This document shows positions 32,593-44,295 of a DNA stretch of 64,000 nucleotides, piece by piece. Location: assembly GCA_025617745.1 (NCBI GenBank), contig CM046854.1, positions 62,825,606 through 62,889,605 on the forward strand, in the 5' to 3' direction. The stretch comes from Heliocidaris erythrogramma. Taxonomy: Eukaryota > Echinodermata > Echinoidea > Camarodonta > Echinometridae. Position 1 is the stretch's first letter. The number at the start of each line of letters is the position of its first letter. The translations under genes were made by a program, and so were the position numbers. Below the pieces are notes generated by a model. The model saw nothing but the letters and a program-made list of their open reading frames with translations, was not told where the DNA came from and searched no databases.

Positions 32593-34802
32593 CTCATTAT
32601 CATTGCAAATCATGTATTAATGTATACTCATTTATATGTTTTTAATTAAACTGTACAATTCAGATCTTCAAAATAGTTTTCCCTTTTTAAATATACAACT
32701 TTCTGGCAATTAGCCTTTTCTTATATCGTTATATATAATTTTCTTTGAGCCCTGTGTAACTAACTAAATGAATAGGTAGCTAAAGATAATGAGAGGCAAA
32801 AATAGCGAAAAGAAGTCGGAATGAATCATATCATAAGCCCCAGGGCTTCATTTTGGTCAATTGGGCGGTCGGATCGGGGGCAGTGTGATCGAATGAGGCT
32901 TCCTTATCTATCATAATATTTTTTTCTATCATAATTCTGTCTGTTTCATGTGGTGCTATAATGTAATGTATGTATTCATGTGATGTACCCTCTTCCCTAT
33001 TTTTTTCTGTTATCATTCTGTCTATTTCATCTGGTGCTGTAATGTAGTATGTATTCATGTGATGTAGGGGTAAGTAGGCTACTGCGCATACTGTGTGGTA
33101 AGGGAGGTGTTTGTTTGTTTGTTTGTTTGTTTATTTTTTTTATTTATTATTTTTTTTTTTTTTGGGGGGGGGGGTTCCTCCTTTTTTACCTTTTTTATTT
33201 TTTAAAATTTTTATATATATGATGTGGTCTTCTAGATATTGATTTACATGTGCTTACCAGAGAATAGTGTGCATGTGTTTTATTTTGGTATAAGATTCGG
33301 GTTCAGTTTTGTCATGTACAAGGTTTATTTAAAATTATTTTAGCACATGTATGTATTTACTAGTTGATTGTATTATCGATATTAAAAATGAATTGTTATT
33401 TTGTTATTATGTTGATTTATGAAGACAAATAAAATATTATTCAAAACAAAAATAATCGAGAGAAAAATTTCCACTTGTCGATGTAGATCATTGATGTTTT
33501 ATTCAGCTGGGATATATTCGATTTAAGGCCTATCATCATGTATTTATTTACATGTACATCAACATAATTTGACTATTACCTCATATTTTACAGCAACAGA
33601 TACATATTTAGGAAGACACTAATGTCTTTGTTTATTACAAAAATATAGGCTTAAATTCTGCTCACCGGCCAGTACTAGTTAGAGTGTAAATAAAGGGGTG
33701 TGTAAAGGCCTAATTATAACGGAATTTATAATGTCTTTACTTACATGTACATCAACATAATTTGACTATTACCTTACATTTGAAAATTTCAAGATTTCAA
33801 GATTCATTTATTTTTCGTTACCAATTCATAAATCATATAAAGTATTTACATTGTAGAAGAAACTCATCATTCAAACATAACGCATATGAACTTTGTTTTA
33901 CATATTGTTTTCTAAAATAAATATTATAACAGAGAGAAGTGTACACACGTTTCAAATATTTCTTGATAATAATAAGGGAAAAGAAATTTTACAGCAACAG
34001 ATAAATATTTCGGAAGACACTAAAGTGTATGTATGGATATCAAAGCATGATATCTGTGTGTGCCTTATTATGAGATAGCTTGATAAAAATTTTGATAATG
34101 TAAATGATAATTGGATTTACAAATAGGATGGCTGTACTGGGCGTTTAAAAAAGGGAAGCCCAACTTTGAAAATTTCTTGTAAATGGACTAAACATTTACC
34201 GGCGTAAAATGAAAGAGTAATTAATTTGCTTTCCAGGGTCACGCATCAGCGAACTCTATCGTCTTCAAAATGAAATTCAACATTCTTGTTGGTTCACTTA
34301 CTTATAAAATACAATAGACATGGTTCTTTTAAATATCTTTGTTAACTAGCTTGGTTGCTCTTCATGGCCATTCGTTAGTAACCAAATCTTACATAATGAT
34401 TGATTTTACGCCTCAGCAAAATGCCTTATGCATGCAATGATTTGTTAGCCATAAACTTTGACCAAGGAGAAGTGAGATCATCAAAGAGCACAGAGAAGAT
34501 GTTCTTCTGTTCTGAGTGTTGTAGGCATCTTCCGCTCATTTTCAACAAAAAGTCTTACACTTTTTTAAGATCTATTAGGAAGCCACATTTTAGGTTCACA
34601 TTTTCCATTTTAGAGTGGACAGGAGCCAATGATTTTTCGTTTTGATTCGGGGGAATTTCCCATGGGAAATATTTCGATAAAACAAAAAGGGGCACATTGT
34701 ATTAGGCTAAGCCTGAAACAGAAACAAAATTTGATCATGATGATCTTCGAACGAAAAGTGATGCACCACCTTAAATATATCTCCATAAAGTTTATATCTT
34801 AG
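31887..34802. other. Intergenic region between units 2 and 3
   Basis: AT-rich, with CT and TA microsatellites (about 32560-32592), T-tract/G-tract near 33145-33174 and a duplicated segment: ACATGTACATCAACATAA at about 33552 and 33744, and CAGCAACAGATA at about 33593 and 33993. No exon, RNA gene or promoter was recognised. A signal-peptide exon for unit 3 might be expected from here to 38275, but I see none. Confidence 0.5.
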
Positions 34803-35673
34803 TCTACAGGGGGGGGGGGGGGGTAGAAAAAAGAAATGTAAGGCAGAAGGAGAAAACAATGAATAAGTGGGAAATAAGATCAAGGTATTCTGGAGTCCGG
34901 GGCAAACTATCAAATCTGCGCCACCCCCTCCCCCCTCCCGCCCCATGCCCAAACTCAGATTAATGATCGCTTTTAATGTAGAAATGATGGCGCTATACGT
35001 TAAAATGGGTTTTGATGCACATAACCCGGGGCTGTTAGCCCAAATATGAGCTATTGTAAAGCGAGGGAGCAATGCGACCGAGCGGCATATTTTTTTTTTT
35101 TTTTTTTTGCTTTTCATCCCTCAAATTGAAATTTGTTATATATTTTACCCTTACAAAAAAAAAATCCGTGGGAATACAGCGACCTAGCAATAATTTTTTT
35201 TTTTTGAAATTTCTAATTTTGGGCCGCAAAATGAATGAAACCCCTGAAGAAATATCTTTGAGGAATTAAGTAAGGTAATTGCAAGACAAAATTATGATTT
35301 CTTTCGAATTTTCTACACTTTGAAAGTGCTTTTTATCCACTTATATCCCATCGGGGGGGGGGGGATTTAACAAGCTCCTGCCTTATGCGGGAGGGGGGGG
35401 GCAAAGTAACTAGATTCAATTAATGGTTAACACTTTAAAAACGCCATTAGGGATAGGGGCGCGAAATAGATTTTGAACATAATTATGCGAGGGAGCAAAA
35501 CGACCGAGTTGTAGAAAATGTTTGCATTTCAAACTGTATAAAAGACAATTTTGCATTTCTCTATAGTATTTCTGCCCTTTTCTTTCTTTTGCGTATTTCG
35601 CGCCCCTTTCAAGTGCCGCCCCGGGGCACGTGCCCCCTCTGCCCCCCCCCCCCCCCCTGTAGAAACGCCACTG
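34803..35673. mobile_element. Diverged relative of the 14745 hAT-type element
   Basis: Shares with 14745-15485 the subterminal CCGGGGCA blocks, the phrase GCGAGGGAGCAATGCGACCG and the end GTAGAAACGCCACTG. The left tip is decayed (CTACAGGGGG remains), and several poly-G/C and poly-T tracts have expanded. Confidence 0.65.
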
Positions 35674-36012
35674 CCTATATTATACTTGTCTAGGAAGTAA
35701 TAATCATGATGATAACTTTACATTTCATTTTCACCTGTATGGCCCCTAAAGGTCACAAAACAATTAAGACATTGGGTCAATACAAAAGCTCACAACTAAA
35801 AAATAACAATAATCAAATACAATCATAAAGTGATACCAGTATTAATTGTTGGTAATTGCGATCATAAAAATTAAAGGTTCATGTGAAATATTAAAGTTGA
35901 TGACCTTAACTTAATTAAAATTAACATTCAGATGTATTCACCGTTTTCATTCATATTGAAATATACTGAATTGCATAAAATAACATAAATACAATAATTT
36001 TTTCAAAGATCT

Positions 36013-36153
36013 GGGGCCTGTAACATAAATAGATACAATCAATCTTACGGTCAATTGTAACTCTTGAGTAGATGGCTTGCCATACACTTACGATTGATAT
36101 CAATCGTAAGATTAATATATCTAATATAATAATATATTTATGTTACAGGCCCC
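36013..36153. mobile_element. 141-bp MITE with 19-bp inverted ends
   Basis: GGGGCCTGTAACATAAATA at the left and its complement TATTTATGTTACAGGCCCC at the right. The interior contains a second palindrome around CTTACGATTGATATCAATCG. No clear target duplication. Confidence 0.85.
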
Positions 36154-38275
36154 TGGGTACATAATGAAATATCAGTACGTAAAGCATGCGATCCACAAAA
36201 TATGACCTAAGTGATTATTTCTCTTAAACAGACATGATTAAAAGCAAAGCTTGTATATTAAAATATTCAGAAACTTAGACAACTTAATCAAGATTTTGTC
36301 ATTCAATAATATTAATTTCATGCATCTGAAATCAGGGACAGGGGCTTGGTTAGAACATTCTGAATGGGGGGATGTGACCACTGGCGTACTGTGGGGGTGG
36401 GGGGGGGCTTGGGGCTGCAGCCCCAAGTTCCAAGGCCCCCCCCCCCCCCCCAAGCAAACAAAAAAGAAAAAGAAAAGAGAAAAGAAAAAAAAAAGAAAAT
36501 TAGCTACCGGCGGATATATGACAAAATTACATTTTCATTTTAAAAAAATCGATATTTTTCCTCCTTCGCTCGATAGTTTTTTAGAAATTGTGCCCCATGA
36601 GCATATGCTCAGGCCCCTCAAATTTGTTGGCTCATTATGCCACTGGGTGTGACAACCAAATTTGCCGACAAAAGTGCTGCACCATAATTCCCCACCCCAC
36701 AAATAATAAAAGATTAAAAGGCCTATTTTCGCAAGGAGGGACTTGACTCCTTTCGTGCGAATATAAACTTTTAATTTCTAATGGTTTGCGAGAGAGCAAT
36801 TTTTTTCTCAACTCAAAATATAAAGAAGGTACATAATTATCTGGGAACCTCAATGCCCACATAATGTGGATATTTGGCACCTCACTTCGCTGCCAAAATA
36901 TGAAGTGGTGGTTGCCCCAATATCGGAACTTTGAACTTTGCAGCCTATTGCCGAAGGGGGACGCTTTCGGCCCGAATATCAAGTTTTCAATTTCTAAATG
37001 TCGAGCGAAAAGAGCTAGCAAAATTTGTTTAACTTCTCAAATGTACAGAACTTAAACAATTATCAGGGAACTTCGCTGCTCAAATATGTGGATATTCTGG
37101 CACCTCACTTAGCTGCCCGAATATGAAGTGGTGGTTGCCCGATTATCAGAACTTTGAAAATCATGGGGGGGGGGGGGGGGGGGGGAGGGGCTGCAGCTTT
37201 TTGCCCGAATATTAACCCATAGACTACAGAAACGGGTGGCTGAAGTATTAAGCCTATGAAAGTTAAAGAATTCAGTAGTCAACGGCTTAACTTTCGAGTG
37301 TTTTTGTTTTCCTTTCCTTTTGCTTTTGCTTTTGCTTTTTTTTTTCCTTCTTCTCCTTACTCTTTTCCCTTACCCCCTATTTTTGGGCGACAAAGGTGAC
37401 GCATTTGCTGACAGCAATTTTAAAGGGGGGAATGTGACACTCCCCCCCCCCCCCCCCCCCACCCCCCCACACCCCGCCCATCTAGCGACGCCCCTGAGAC
37501 GTTGCACCTCATGTCCGACTTTTTACGACATTGCGCTTTGAACGATAATATAAAAATCTAAAGATACATACATGTATACAATTAAAGAAAACTGAAAGTG
37601 AAAGTAAAAGCGAAACTGAAAGTGAAAATTGATGCATGTGGCAATAATGGTTATTGATATCTGGTGAATCTGTCGCAGTGGCATGTGACTTTGATATTAC
37701 GTAGGACGACTGATATTAAATATTAATTTACAATTAACATCTCAGTAATATATACCCTCTTGGCTGTACCGAAGACATTTATGGATGAAATTGTCTAACA
37801 TGTCACCAAAATGGTCTCTTCATTATTGAGAAAATCGATATGTTTGGTAAAATCGAGAACGAATCTAATGGAGAGTTGTCATACATTACATTACCGCCAC
37901 AATTCGCAACGATTACGTAACGAATTTGGATGCTATATATCCACCCCAAAATAGACAAAAAGTAAGAATTAAAAAACGAAAATTTTATAAAATACCAATA
38001 TATTGCCCTATTTGTTCACCTTATTTTTGTTATGTAGTTATGAATTCTATATATGGCTATAATTGGGCACCTCATTGGTAAAACAGGCCTACATTAGCGG
38101 CGCATGAGTGTGGAAATATGCATTTGCAATCTCTGCAACATTACATATTTTTAAAATAATATGTATAGTCATATGAATTCAATGAAATTGTTAAGTAATT
38201 ACTCTTTTTTAAATGTAAGAAGCAAACACTAAAATCTGAAGAAAAAAAATGGTTTTTATTCCCTTTGATTTACAG
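36154..38275. other. Gene-free repeat debris
   Basis: Contains poly-G/C tracts (about 36435, 37165, 37442), A-rich low-complexity sequence, and a tandem duplicate of TATGAAGTGGTGGTTGCCC at about 36900 and 37121. Hydrophobic open frames near 37320 are T-tract translations. No exon was recognised until 38276. Confidence 0.5.
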
Positions 38276-38536
38276 TTCAATCCACACGGTCACTGTCAGT
38301 TACAAGTATAGTGGAGAACAACAATGACATATATGAAGCAACATGTGATCCTCTAGGAGGAAGACCAAATGAGACCCTCACATAGATGCTAGGTAATATT
38401 TTATCACCTTGTGGGGACATTGTGGAAAAAAACCTTGGCGTTCAACCACAACTATTTAGTAAGAGGAGTGTGTATACATTTCATGCAGACGGTGAGAACT
38501 ATGGACAGACGTTGAAATTTGCTTTGAATATCCATA
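38276..38536 (+). pseudogene. Unit 3 C2-like Ig exon with stop, second Cys lost
   Basis: Splice sites look intact (TTGATTTACAG; A then GTGAGT) and length (261 nt) and phase 1-1 fit the family. The first Cys is kept in YEATCDPLGGRPNET. The core Trp codon is TAG (38383-38385), directly after ETLT, and the second Cys is replaced in QTLKFALNI, where paralogues have LVCxV or LVCSI. The domain cannot fold normally and translation would stop. This is the first of four stops in unit 3. Confidence 0.88.
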
Positions 38537-39820
38537 GTGAGTTCAGTGACTTCGCACTCTTAAACTTTTCTACCTTTTCGTTGTCAAAATGATCCCATAT
38601 TTGAAAGAAACGAAATCAACTACATTTGTTTCAATAGCAAACCATTTTAAGAAAAGAAAAGAAAAAAAAATCACCTATTTTTCCTTTTCTTTGTAATGGG
38701 TGAAATGTTATATAAGTGCACTAAATACTCCCATATGCATGTAATAATAACAAGCAAGAATAACAGGAACAGATATCTGCATAAATGGTGATACTTTCGA
38801 CATTGGAACAGTTTTAGGACATTGAATTAAATATTTTTTTTCTTAAAGAGAAAATAATTTAACATAGCAAATTTGATTTAAGAAAAAAATCGAAAGTTTA
38901 TTCCTCTCTTTTAAAGTCGAAATAATACTTCTACGCTCTACTGTATTTGCAGTTCTTCTTAGGAAATGACGGTTGTAGACTTGTGAGGAGACTATTCGAC
39001 GCGCGCGTTCGCAGAGAATAAAGGCCCACGCGGAACCAAACTCGGGGTTGGGTTCCACACGAGGCGGTTTTATTTTTTCCTTCATTTTCATCATACTCCA
39101 GTAACCGTTACACCATAGTAGGCCAGGTAAAGTTTTTTGAGGCTAATTTTATACAATCTAGCTGTACAAAAGTTCATCCCCCAATAACACCAGCGAGAAC
39201 AACACGAGACTGAACAAACTTTTACACTTACCCCCTAATGGCCAAGAATAGGTCGGTTTGGAATAGGTTTGGCGATGTGACTCAGGTTTAACACTATACT
39301 CACCAGTCTCAGAAGCAGATACATTATAAGGCATATTGGCACGCAGGCTATAGTCGTAGAGTTCTGACCCTGTGTTATGAATTACGACTAAAAAGGGAAT
39401 ACTAACTTTTATTACTCCATTATGAAGAGAAGTACACGTCTCATACGCAAACATGCATTTATTTGCTTATTCGTTATATTTGACGTTTCGAGTACAGATT
39501 ATGATCTTTTCTGAATCCCTAAACGTCCTATTGGATGCCATATACTATGTGCCCGTCACCTGTATTATCATTATTTTGGGGGGTATATCTATTAAGAAAG
39601 TGGTTGTCATAATCTTTATCGAAACGCAGTACAATCAGGTTTTTGAGTATTCACAGATAGAACTCTATTGCTATGATGCTAAGATTAACAGCCACTTTAA
39701 ATCACGGTTCTACTTTTCTTGTGTTTTTTCTTCATTTCAAGCAAATAGTTTTAAATCAATATGATCTTTCATGAGTTATGAATGAACTCAACTTCATACC
39801 ATGACATCTATCAACATTAG

Positions 39821-39862
39821 AACCATCTACCATCGGAGCAAGTGCTACAGAATCGACAGAAG
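39821..39862 (+). CDS. Unit 3 stalk exon a
   Basis: A 42-nt phase 1-1 exon (acceptor ATCAACATTAG, donor GTGAGG) reading PSTIGASATESTEG. It is a Ser/Thr-rich, probably O-glycosylated stalk segment. The following intron begins with the same TTCTTTatCTTTTAAAgACGTTC pattern as the exon at 40148, so the two arose by local duplication. Confidence 0.6.
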
Positions 39863-40147
39863 GTGAGGTTTCTTTATCTTTTAAAGACGTTCGATTGAAC
39901 TATTAATTGACTTTTTTTGGCCATTATGTTGATTATGACACAGTAATATCATATTTATATAAATTCTTCGTTAATGTCTACCATTTGCTGGAATTAATGT
40001 AGTGTATGAAAGAATGTCTGTTGTGTATCCATTAAATTATATATTATGTGTATGGTAAAAAATATGGTTTTACTCGTTAACCATTGACAAGAAATATGAG
40101 CTATGTACTGCCATGTTTGACACAGCAAACGTTTATCTATTTACTAG

Positions 40148-40198
40148 TTACAACAGGATCGTTCACTACTGAACATACGACTAAACAAACTACAGAAG
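40148..40198 (+). CDS. Unit 3 stalk exon b
   Basis: A 51-nt phase 1-1 exon (acceptor TTTACTAG, donor GTAATG) reading TTGSFTTEHTTKQTTEG. Thr-rich mucin-like composition fits an extracellular stalk before the membrane. A decayed duplicate follows about 330 bp downstream. Confidence 0.65.
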
Positions 40199-40484
40199 GT
40201 AATGTTTTTCTTTCTTTTAAAAACGTTCAGTCATACTAACAACTGAATCCATTTTGCAAATATGTTTTAATTTGTTGATTCTAATGTGTGTATAAATTCT
40301 ACCTCTACTGGGTTTTCCATTTGCTGGAATTGTAATAATGTCGTGCCAAAAAAAGAATTTCTGTGGTTTATGATAACAATTATGTTTTACTAATTGACAC
40401 TTGACAAGTAATATCTTCTCTTTAATACCATGTATGCACCTCAGTGACACATCTAACGTTTATTCATATTCTATCTTGTAACAA

Positions 40485-40528
40485 CAAGATCGTTCACTTC
40501 TGAAGATACGACTACAAAAGCTACAGGC
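40485..40528 (+). pseudogene. Decayed third stalk exon copy
   Basis: The segment TCGTTCACTTCTGAAGATAC and its surroundings match the exon at 40148, but the acceptor CTAG is CTTG and the GAAG-GT donor has become GGCGAA. It is not spliceable as it stands. Confidence 0.65.
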
Positions 40529-41241
40529 GAATGGATTTTTCTTTCATTCATAGCCCATGTAAAACCATACAATTATAAACGATCTCAGTAAATTAAGGGA
40601 ATAAATTAGACATTCTTAGAGTAACGATCGAATATAACGAAAAGAGTGATCCAGACCCCCGGTAGTTTATATTTAGTAGCTTGTTCTCTTGGTGTTTTTT
40701 TTTTTTTTTTTTTTTCGCAGTGAATTGACCAGCAGCATTTTAATGATTTCATAACTATTTTTTCGCCAACGTGATTTGCCGAATTGGTAAATACGATGAT
40801 ATTTAGGGACACATGTGACCGTCTAACAACGAGTACAAAAATCGGACTGAAGTACGTAAATCATCAAAAATAAAGTGGCCATTAAAAAAATATCAGAAAA
40901 GAAATAACCCCTTATCATAAAACGAATTTTGTAAACATTTTATTAAATTATAAAAGAAATATTATTTTTTTAAAGAACGACACGAAAACAGTTTCAAAAT
41001 AAAAACAACAAAGAAAACAAAGCATTTTAAGGAATAGTACATGTTTCGGAGTCAATGAAACTTTATCGTGAGCCTGAAGTTTTATAACACAATCATATTT
41101 ATAAATACTCTCTGATTACAAAGAATATATAAACCATCATGAGTGAATAAATACAGGGTATGTAATGAATTCAGACAATAGGGTGAAGGACCTGAATGGT
41201 CAATGGCCTGAATGGACAGTACATTTATTTAATAGACATCA

Positions 41242-41627
41242 CACTGTGAAAAAAATGGCTAAATTTACGTTGGTAATTTTCTTGTTGGGCATTATCTGAC
41301 CAAAATTTGGGTAAAAGTTTTACCCATTGGGGGTCCGATCGCATATGTCCAAATTGTTGGGCAAGTCCCACAAGAAAATGTTCATATTACCCAACTGTTT
41401 TGTAACACGATATGATGCGAGATGTACATGTGGACGCTGTTGGATCCGGGAATTTGACAAACAATGACTTCCAATACCAAATTTTTAGTTAATGTTTGTC
41501 CAAAAGTTGGGCACGTTAATATCCCAACAGTGTTGGTCAGAGCATTACCCAATAGTTGGTAGGGTTGACTATCGACCCAACGTTGGGCAAAATGTTGGGT
41601 AAAATATTGCCCATTTTTTTCACAGTG
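41242..41627. mobile_element. 386-bp MITE with CACTGTG ends and TTGGGCA motifs
   Basis: Left end CACTGTGAAAAAAATGG, right end CCATTTTTTTCACAGTG. CATCA precedes it and CATTA follows, which could be a decayed 5-bp duplication. The interior consists largely of GTTGGG and CCCAAC in both orientations. Confidence 0.8.
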
Positions 41628-42268
41628 CATTATTTGATAAATGTACACCTGTTGGTTGAGTTGTGGCTTGGTCCAATTGATGTATAGGCCTTCTTTTATT
41701 TTGAGTTGGAAATCTGTGTGGGCACTATCTAGAACTTTGAAACATTGTGTATTACATTCTGTTAGACATTGCTTTGAAATCTGTGTTTCCAGATATAGGA
41801 GTTTTTGTCCTTCCCCAAGTGCTCCTGTACGCGTCTTATGTAATCGTGGTTTATATATGATATTCTTTGTATTTAGAGAGCATATATATGAAGTTAATTA
41901 TGTTGTTAAACTTCAGGGTGAAGATGAAGTTTGCATGACTCCGAAACATGTACCATTCCTTAATATGCTATGTTTCCTTTGCTGTTTTTATTTTGAAAAT
42001 ATTATTGTATTTATCAACTTACGTTCCAGGCATGATAAAAACAAAATAAAGCAAGGAGAAATAATGTTTTATGCGTCAACGTGTTATGTCAATGTAATAT
42101 TTCTCTCCTAAATTATACACAATAGCTTATGTACATTTAGCCAACAGGGATGTGTTTCCATTGTGAAACGCAATACCATGCACGAATGATCATTACCATG
42201 ACAAAAAAAGGGGAACATGCAGTGACTCGGAAAAAAAAATCTGTTGCAAAGTCCGAAGTTCATATAAA

Positions 42269-42643
42269 CAGTCAGACCCAACTTGTCGGGTATACACTCC
42301 GAAAACGGCGTATGGATACAGAGCCCTCATCGTTCAGTGCGAGGCAGTGTGTACAAAAGGCATGTGGAAAATCTTGCAAAGTCAACTTGCCAACGATATA
42401 TATATTCTTAAAAATAATGCTGCGTGTCAATTACCTTCAAAATCCGTGAATGATTCGACATATGAAATGACTTTCAAATGACTAACATTTGAAATAAATA
42501 TATCTGCAGCATTGTTTTTAAAAATTATATTATCAACAGCAGGTCGGCATTGCAAGATTTTCTCCATGCCTTTTGTACGGGCTCTATATTCATCTTGCTT
42601 TATACACCGTTTTCGGAGTATAAACCTGTGTTGGTTCTGTCTG
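42269..42643. mobile_element. Palindromic MITE with 5-bp duplication, copy 2
   Basis: Same family as 10814-11249, in reverse orientation. It is bordered by ATAAA at 42264-42268 and 42644-42648. Shared internal phrases include CTCCGAAAACGGCGTAT and CAGTGTGTACAAAAGGCAT. Confidence 0.9.
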
Positions 42644-42985
42644 ATAAATGTAAAGCTAGATGGCTATCAAGTACTGTGTCATCAACAATCGTTGTATGTC
42701 GAGTTGTAAACAGTGGTCTTGGTCTCTTTTTATTTATGATTACAGTTCTTTGAGAAAATTGGAATTTCCTTCTTTTGGTACAACCTATGATAGTAACTAT
42801 TACATTGAATAAATCAAAGCTTCAAATTTCATGATGAAAGAAGTACTGATAGTCATAACAAACTATACGGGTGTGGGGGGGGGGGGGGGGGAGGATGTCA
42901 TGGTTTGTTATATCTGTTTCTTGTTTATTCTTACATCATTTATATGCATACTATTTAGGCTAAATTGATATCTCTAATTCATTAG

Positions 42986-43129
42986 AGCCATCTACCGATC
43001 TGTGTAACTGTACTGGTCTGAGTTCTGGAGCTTCTGCAGGCATCGCAGTTTTAACCATCCTCTTAGTGGTGTCTATCACCATCAGTGTTATTCAGTTCGT
43101 CGGGTGGAGAAGACATGGAACAAAATCAG
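42986..43129 (+). CDS. Unit 3 transmembrane exon
   Basis: A 144-nt phase 1-1 exon (acceptor TAATTCATTAG, donor GTCAGT). It begins PSTDLCNCTGLSSGASAG, then has a membrane span of about 21 residues (IAVLTILLVVSITISVIQFV), followed by the basic stop-transfer GWRRHGTKSG. This is a type I single-pass topology. NCT is a possible glycosylation site. The start PST resembles stalk exon a. It is the only transmembrane exon I can find in the window. The exon itself is intact although the unit is not. Confidence 0.88.
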
Positions 43130-43286
43130 GTCAGTCGCATATAAATAGTACCCCCTCCCTCGCAAAATGACAAAATGACCCCTTCCTGACGTCACGAAAA
43201 AGTGAACAGCTGGGAAATTTACTGCAACATGCTCGTACAAGCCTAATATTCGTGCCAGGTTGCAAAGGATCATATGCTTCATTTTG

Positions 43287-44014
43287 GATGGCATCCATCC
43301 GTACATGCTTTACCGAGCAGCATCGTTTGAAAATGACATGTAAAAACTCAGTTGTGCCCGATTTGTGTAAAACCGCGAAGACGTTATTATCAAATGCGAA
43401 AATAAAAATTTCATCTTTAAGAAAAATGGTACGTGATGACATGCATTCAATCAGAAATTTATAAAACGCGGGTCAGTACCAACTTCCAGTGGTGGCAGGG
43501 GCATACACCCCCCCCCCCACAAAAAAAAATCCCAAATCAAGAGATGAAAAAGTGCCCTTCGTGTGTTGGAAAAGGTTCCCCTCCTGAGGTGGGAAATTGC
43601 CATAATCTTGATATTTTGTCTGCCTTATGTACCCTTTCTACCTTGTATTTCCATCTAATGACAATTAAAAGCGCCACTTACTTTACTTTTATGCAAAATA
43701 TCACCTTTCTGTCCGGATTTTCATATCCCATGCAGGTACCAATTCAATACAAGACATGTATTTACCCCAACATCGACATAACATTGATCATCCTTTATTT
43801 TATGATGAGGATGTTATCATTATCATCATTATCGAAAGAAAAAAAGATGGAAAAGACTTCTCATAGGGTTTTAAAAGTCATGTTACATGTGGGTCATGTT
43901 CGTATTTGATCCTAACGTTTTCACGGATTTATCCAAATCCGGCACAACTGCGTTTTTACATATCATTTGCAAAATGCTGCTGCTCTGTAAAACATATGCG
44001 GTTGTATGCCATCT
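43287..44014. repeat. Diverged inverted repeat pair around 43.3 and 44.0 kb
   Basis: About 115 bp at 43287-43402 match the complement of 43899-44014 at perhaps 75-80 percent by eye (shared GATGGCAT, GAGCAGCA, ATGTAAAAAC, CAGTTGTGCC). Probably the long ends of an old DNA element. Nothing coding lies between. Confidence 0.6.
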
Positions 44015-44222
44015 AGGTATCATTTAAAAGCACAATACTTCTAGTTTATGGCAAATAGATTATTGTCATAGAGCACATAGTGTGGTCACAATAAGCCTTT
44101 CTTTTAGGGTTTTTTTTCTGGGACGCACTGTATATACATTGTATATATATATATATATATATATAGATATATATAAATAATTTCTTGGTACTACAAAATT
44201 TCAATATGGCACGAAAAAGAGA

Positions 44223-44266
44223 CATGATAACGAAGCTTTTCGACCTGCACTCATCAGGTTATCACG
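44223..44266 (-). ncRNA. Hammerhead-ribozyme-like motif, left repeat
   Basis: Read on the minus strand: stem I strand CGTGATAAC, core CTGATGA, a short element, GAAA, then AGCTTC and stem I partner GTTATCATG. Stem I can form nine pairs (one G-T). Stem III would be very short (AGCT is self-complementary, suiting a dimer), and stem II is weak. Penelope-like elements are known to carry such ribozymes in their repeats. Activity is unproven. Confidence 0.5.
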
Positions 44267-44295
44267 CAGGTATATAACAAATTACTTGAAATAAA

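Larger units (their letters stand above)
39821..40560 (+). repeat. Approximately 330-bp tandem repeat that carries a stalk exon
   Basis: Stalk exon copies start at 39821, 40148 and about 40485, with similar flanking intron (CTTTTAAA-ACGTTC just after each of the first two donors, CCATTTGCTGGAATT in the first two units). The third copy has lost both splice sites. Confidence 0.7.

Noticed and set aside
37320..37541. Hydrophobic leucine/phenylalanine-rich frame resembling a signal peptide
   Set aside because: It is a T-rich low-complexity stretch followed by a C-tract with no donor in a useful phase, so I did not take it as the unit 3 first exon.
41641..42111. 156-residue plus-strand open frame
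   Set aside because: No recognisable domain, start or splice context. Composition is that of random AT-rich intron.
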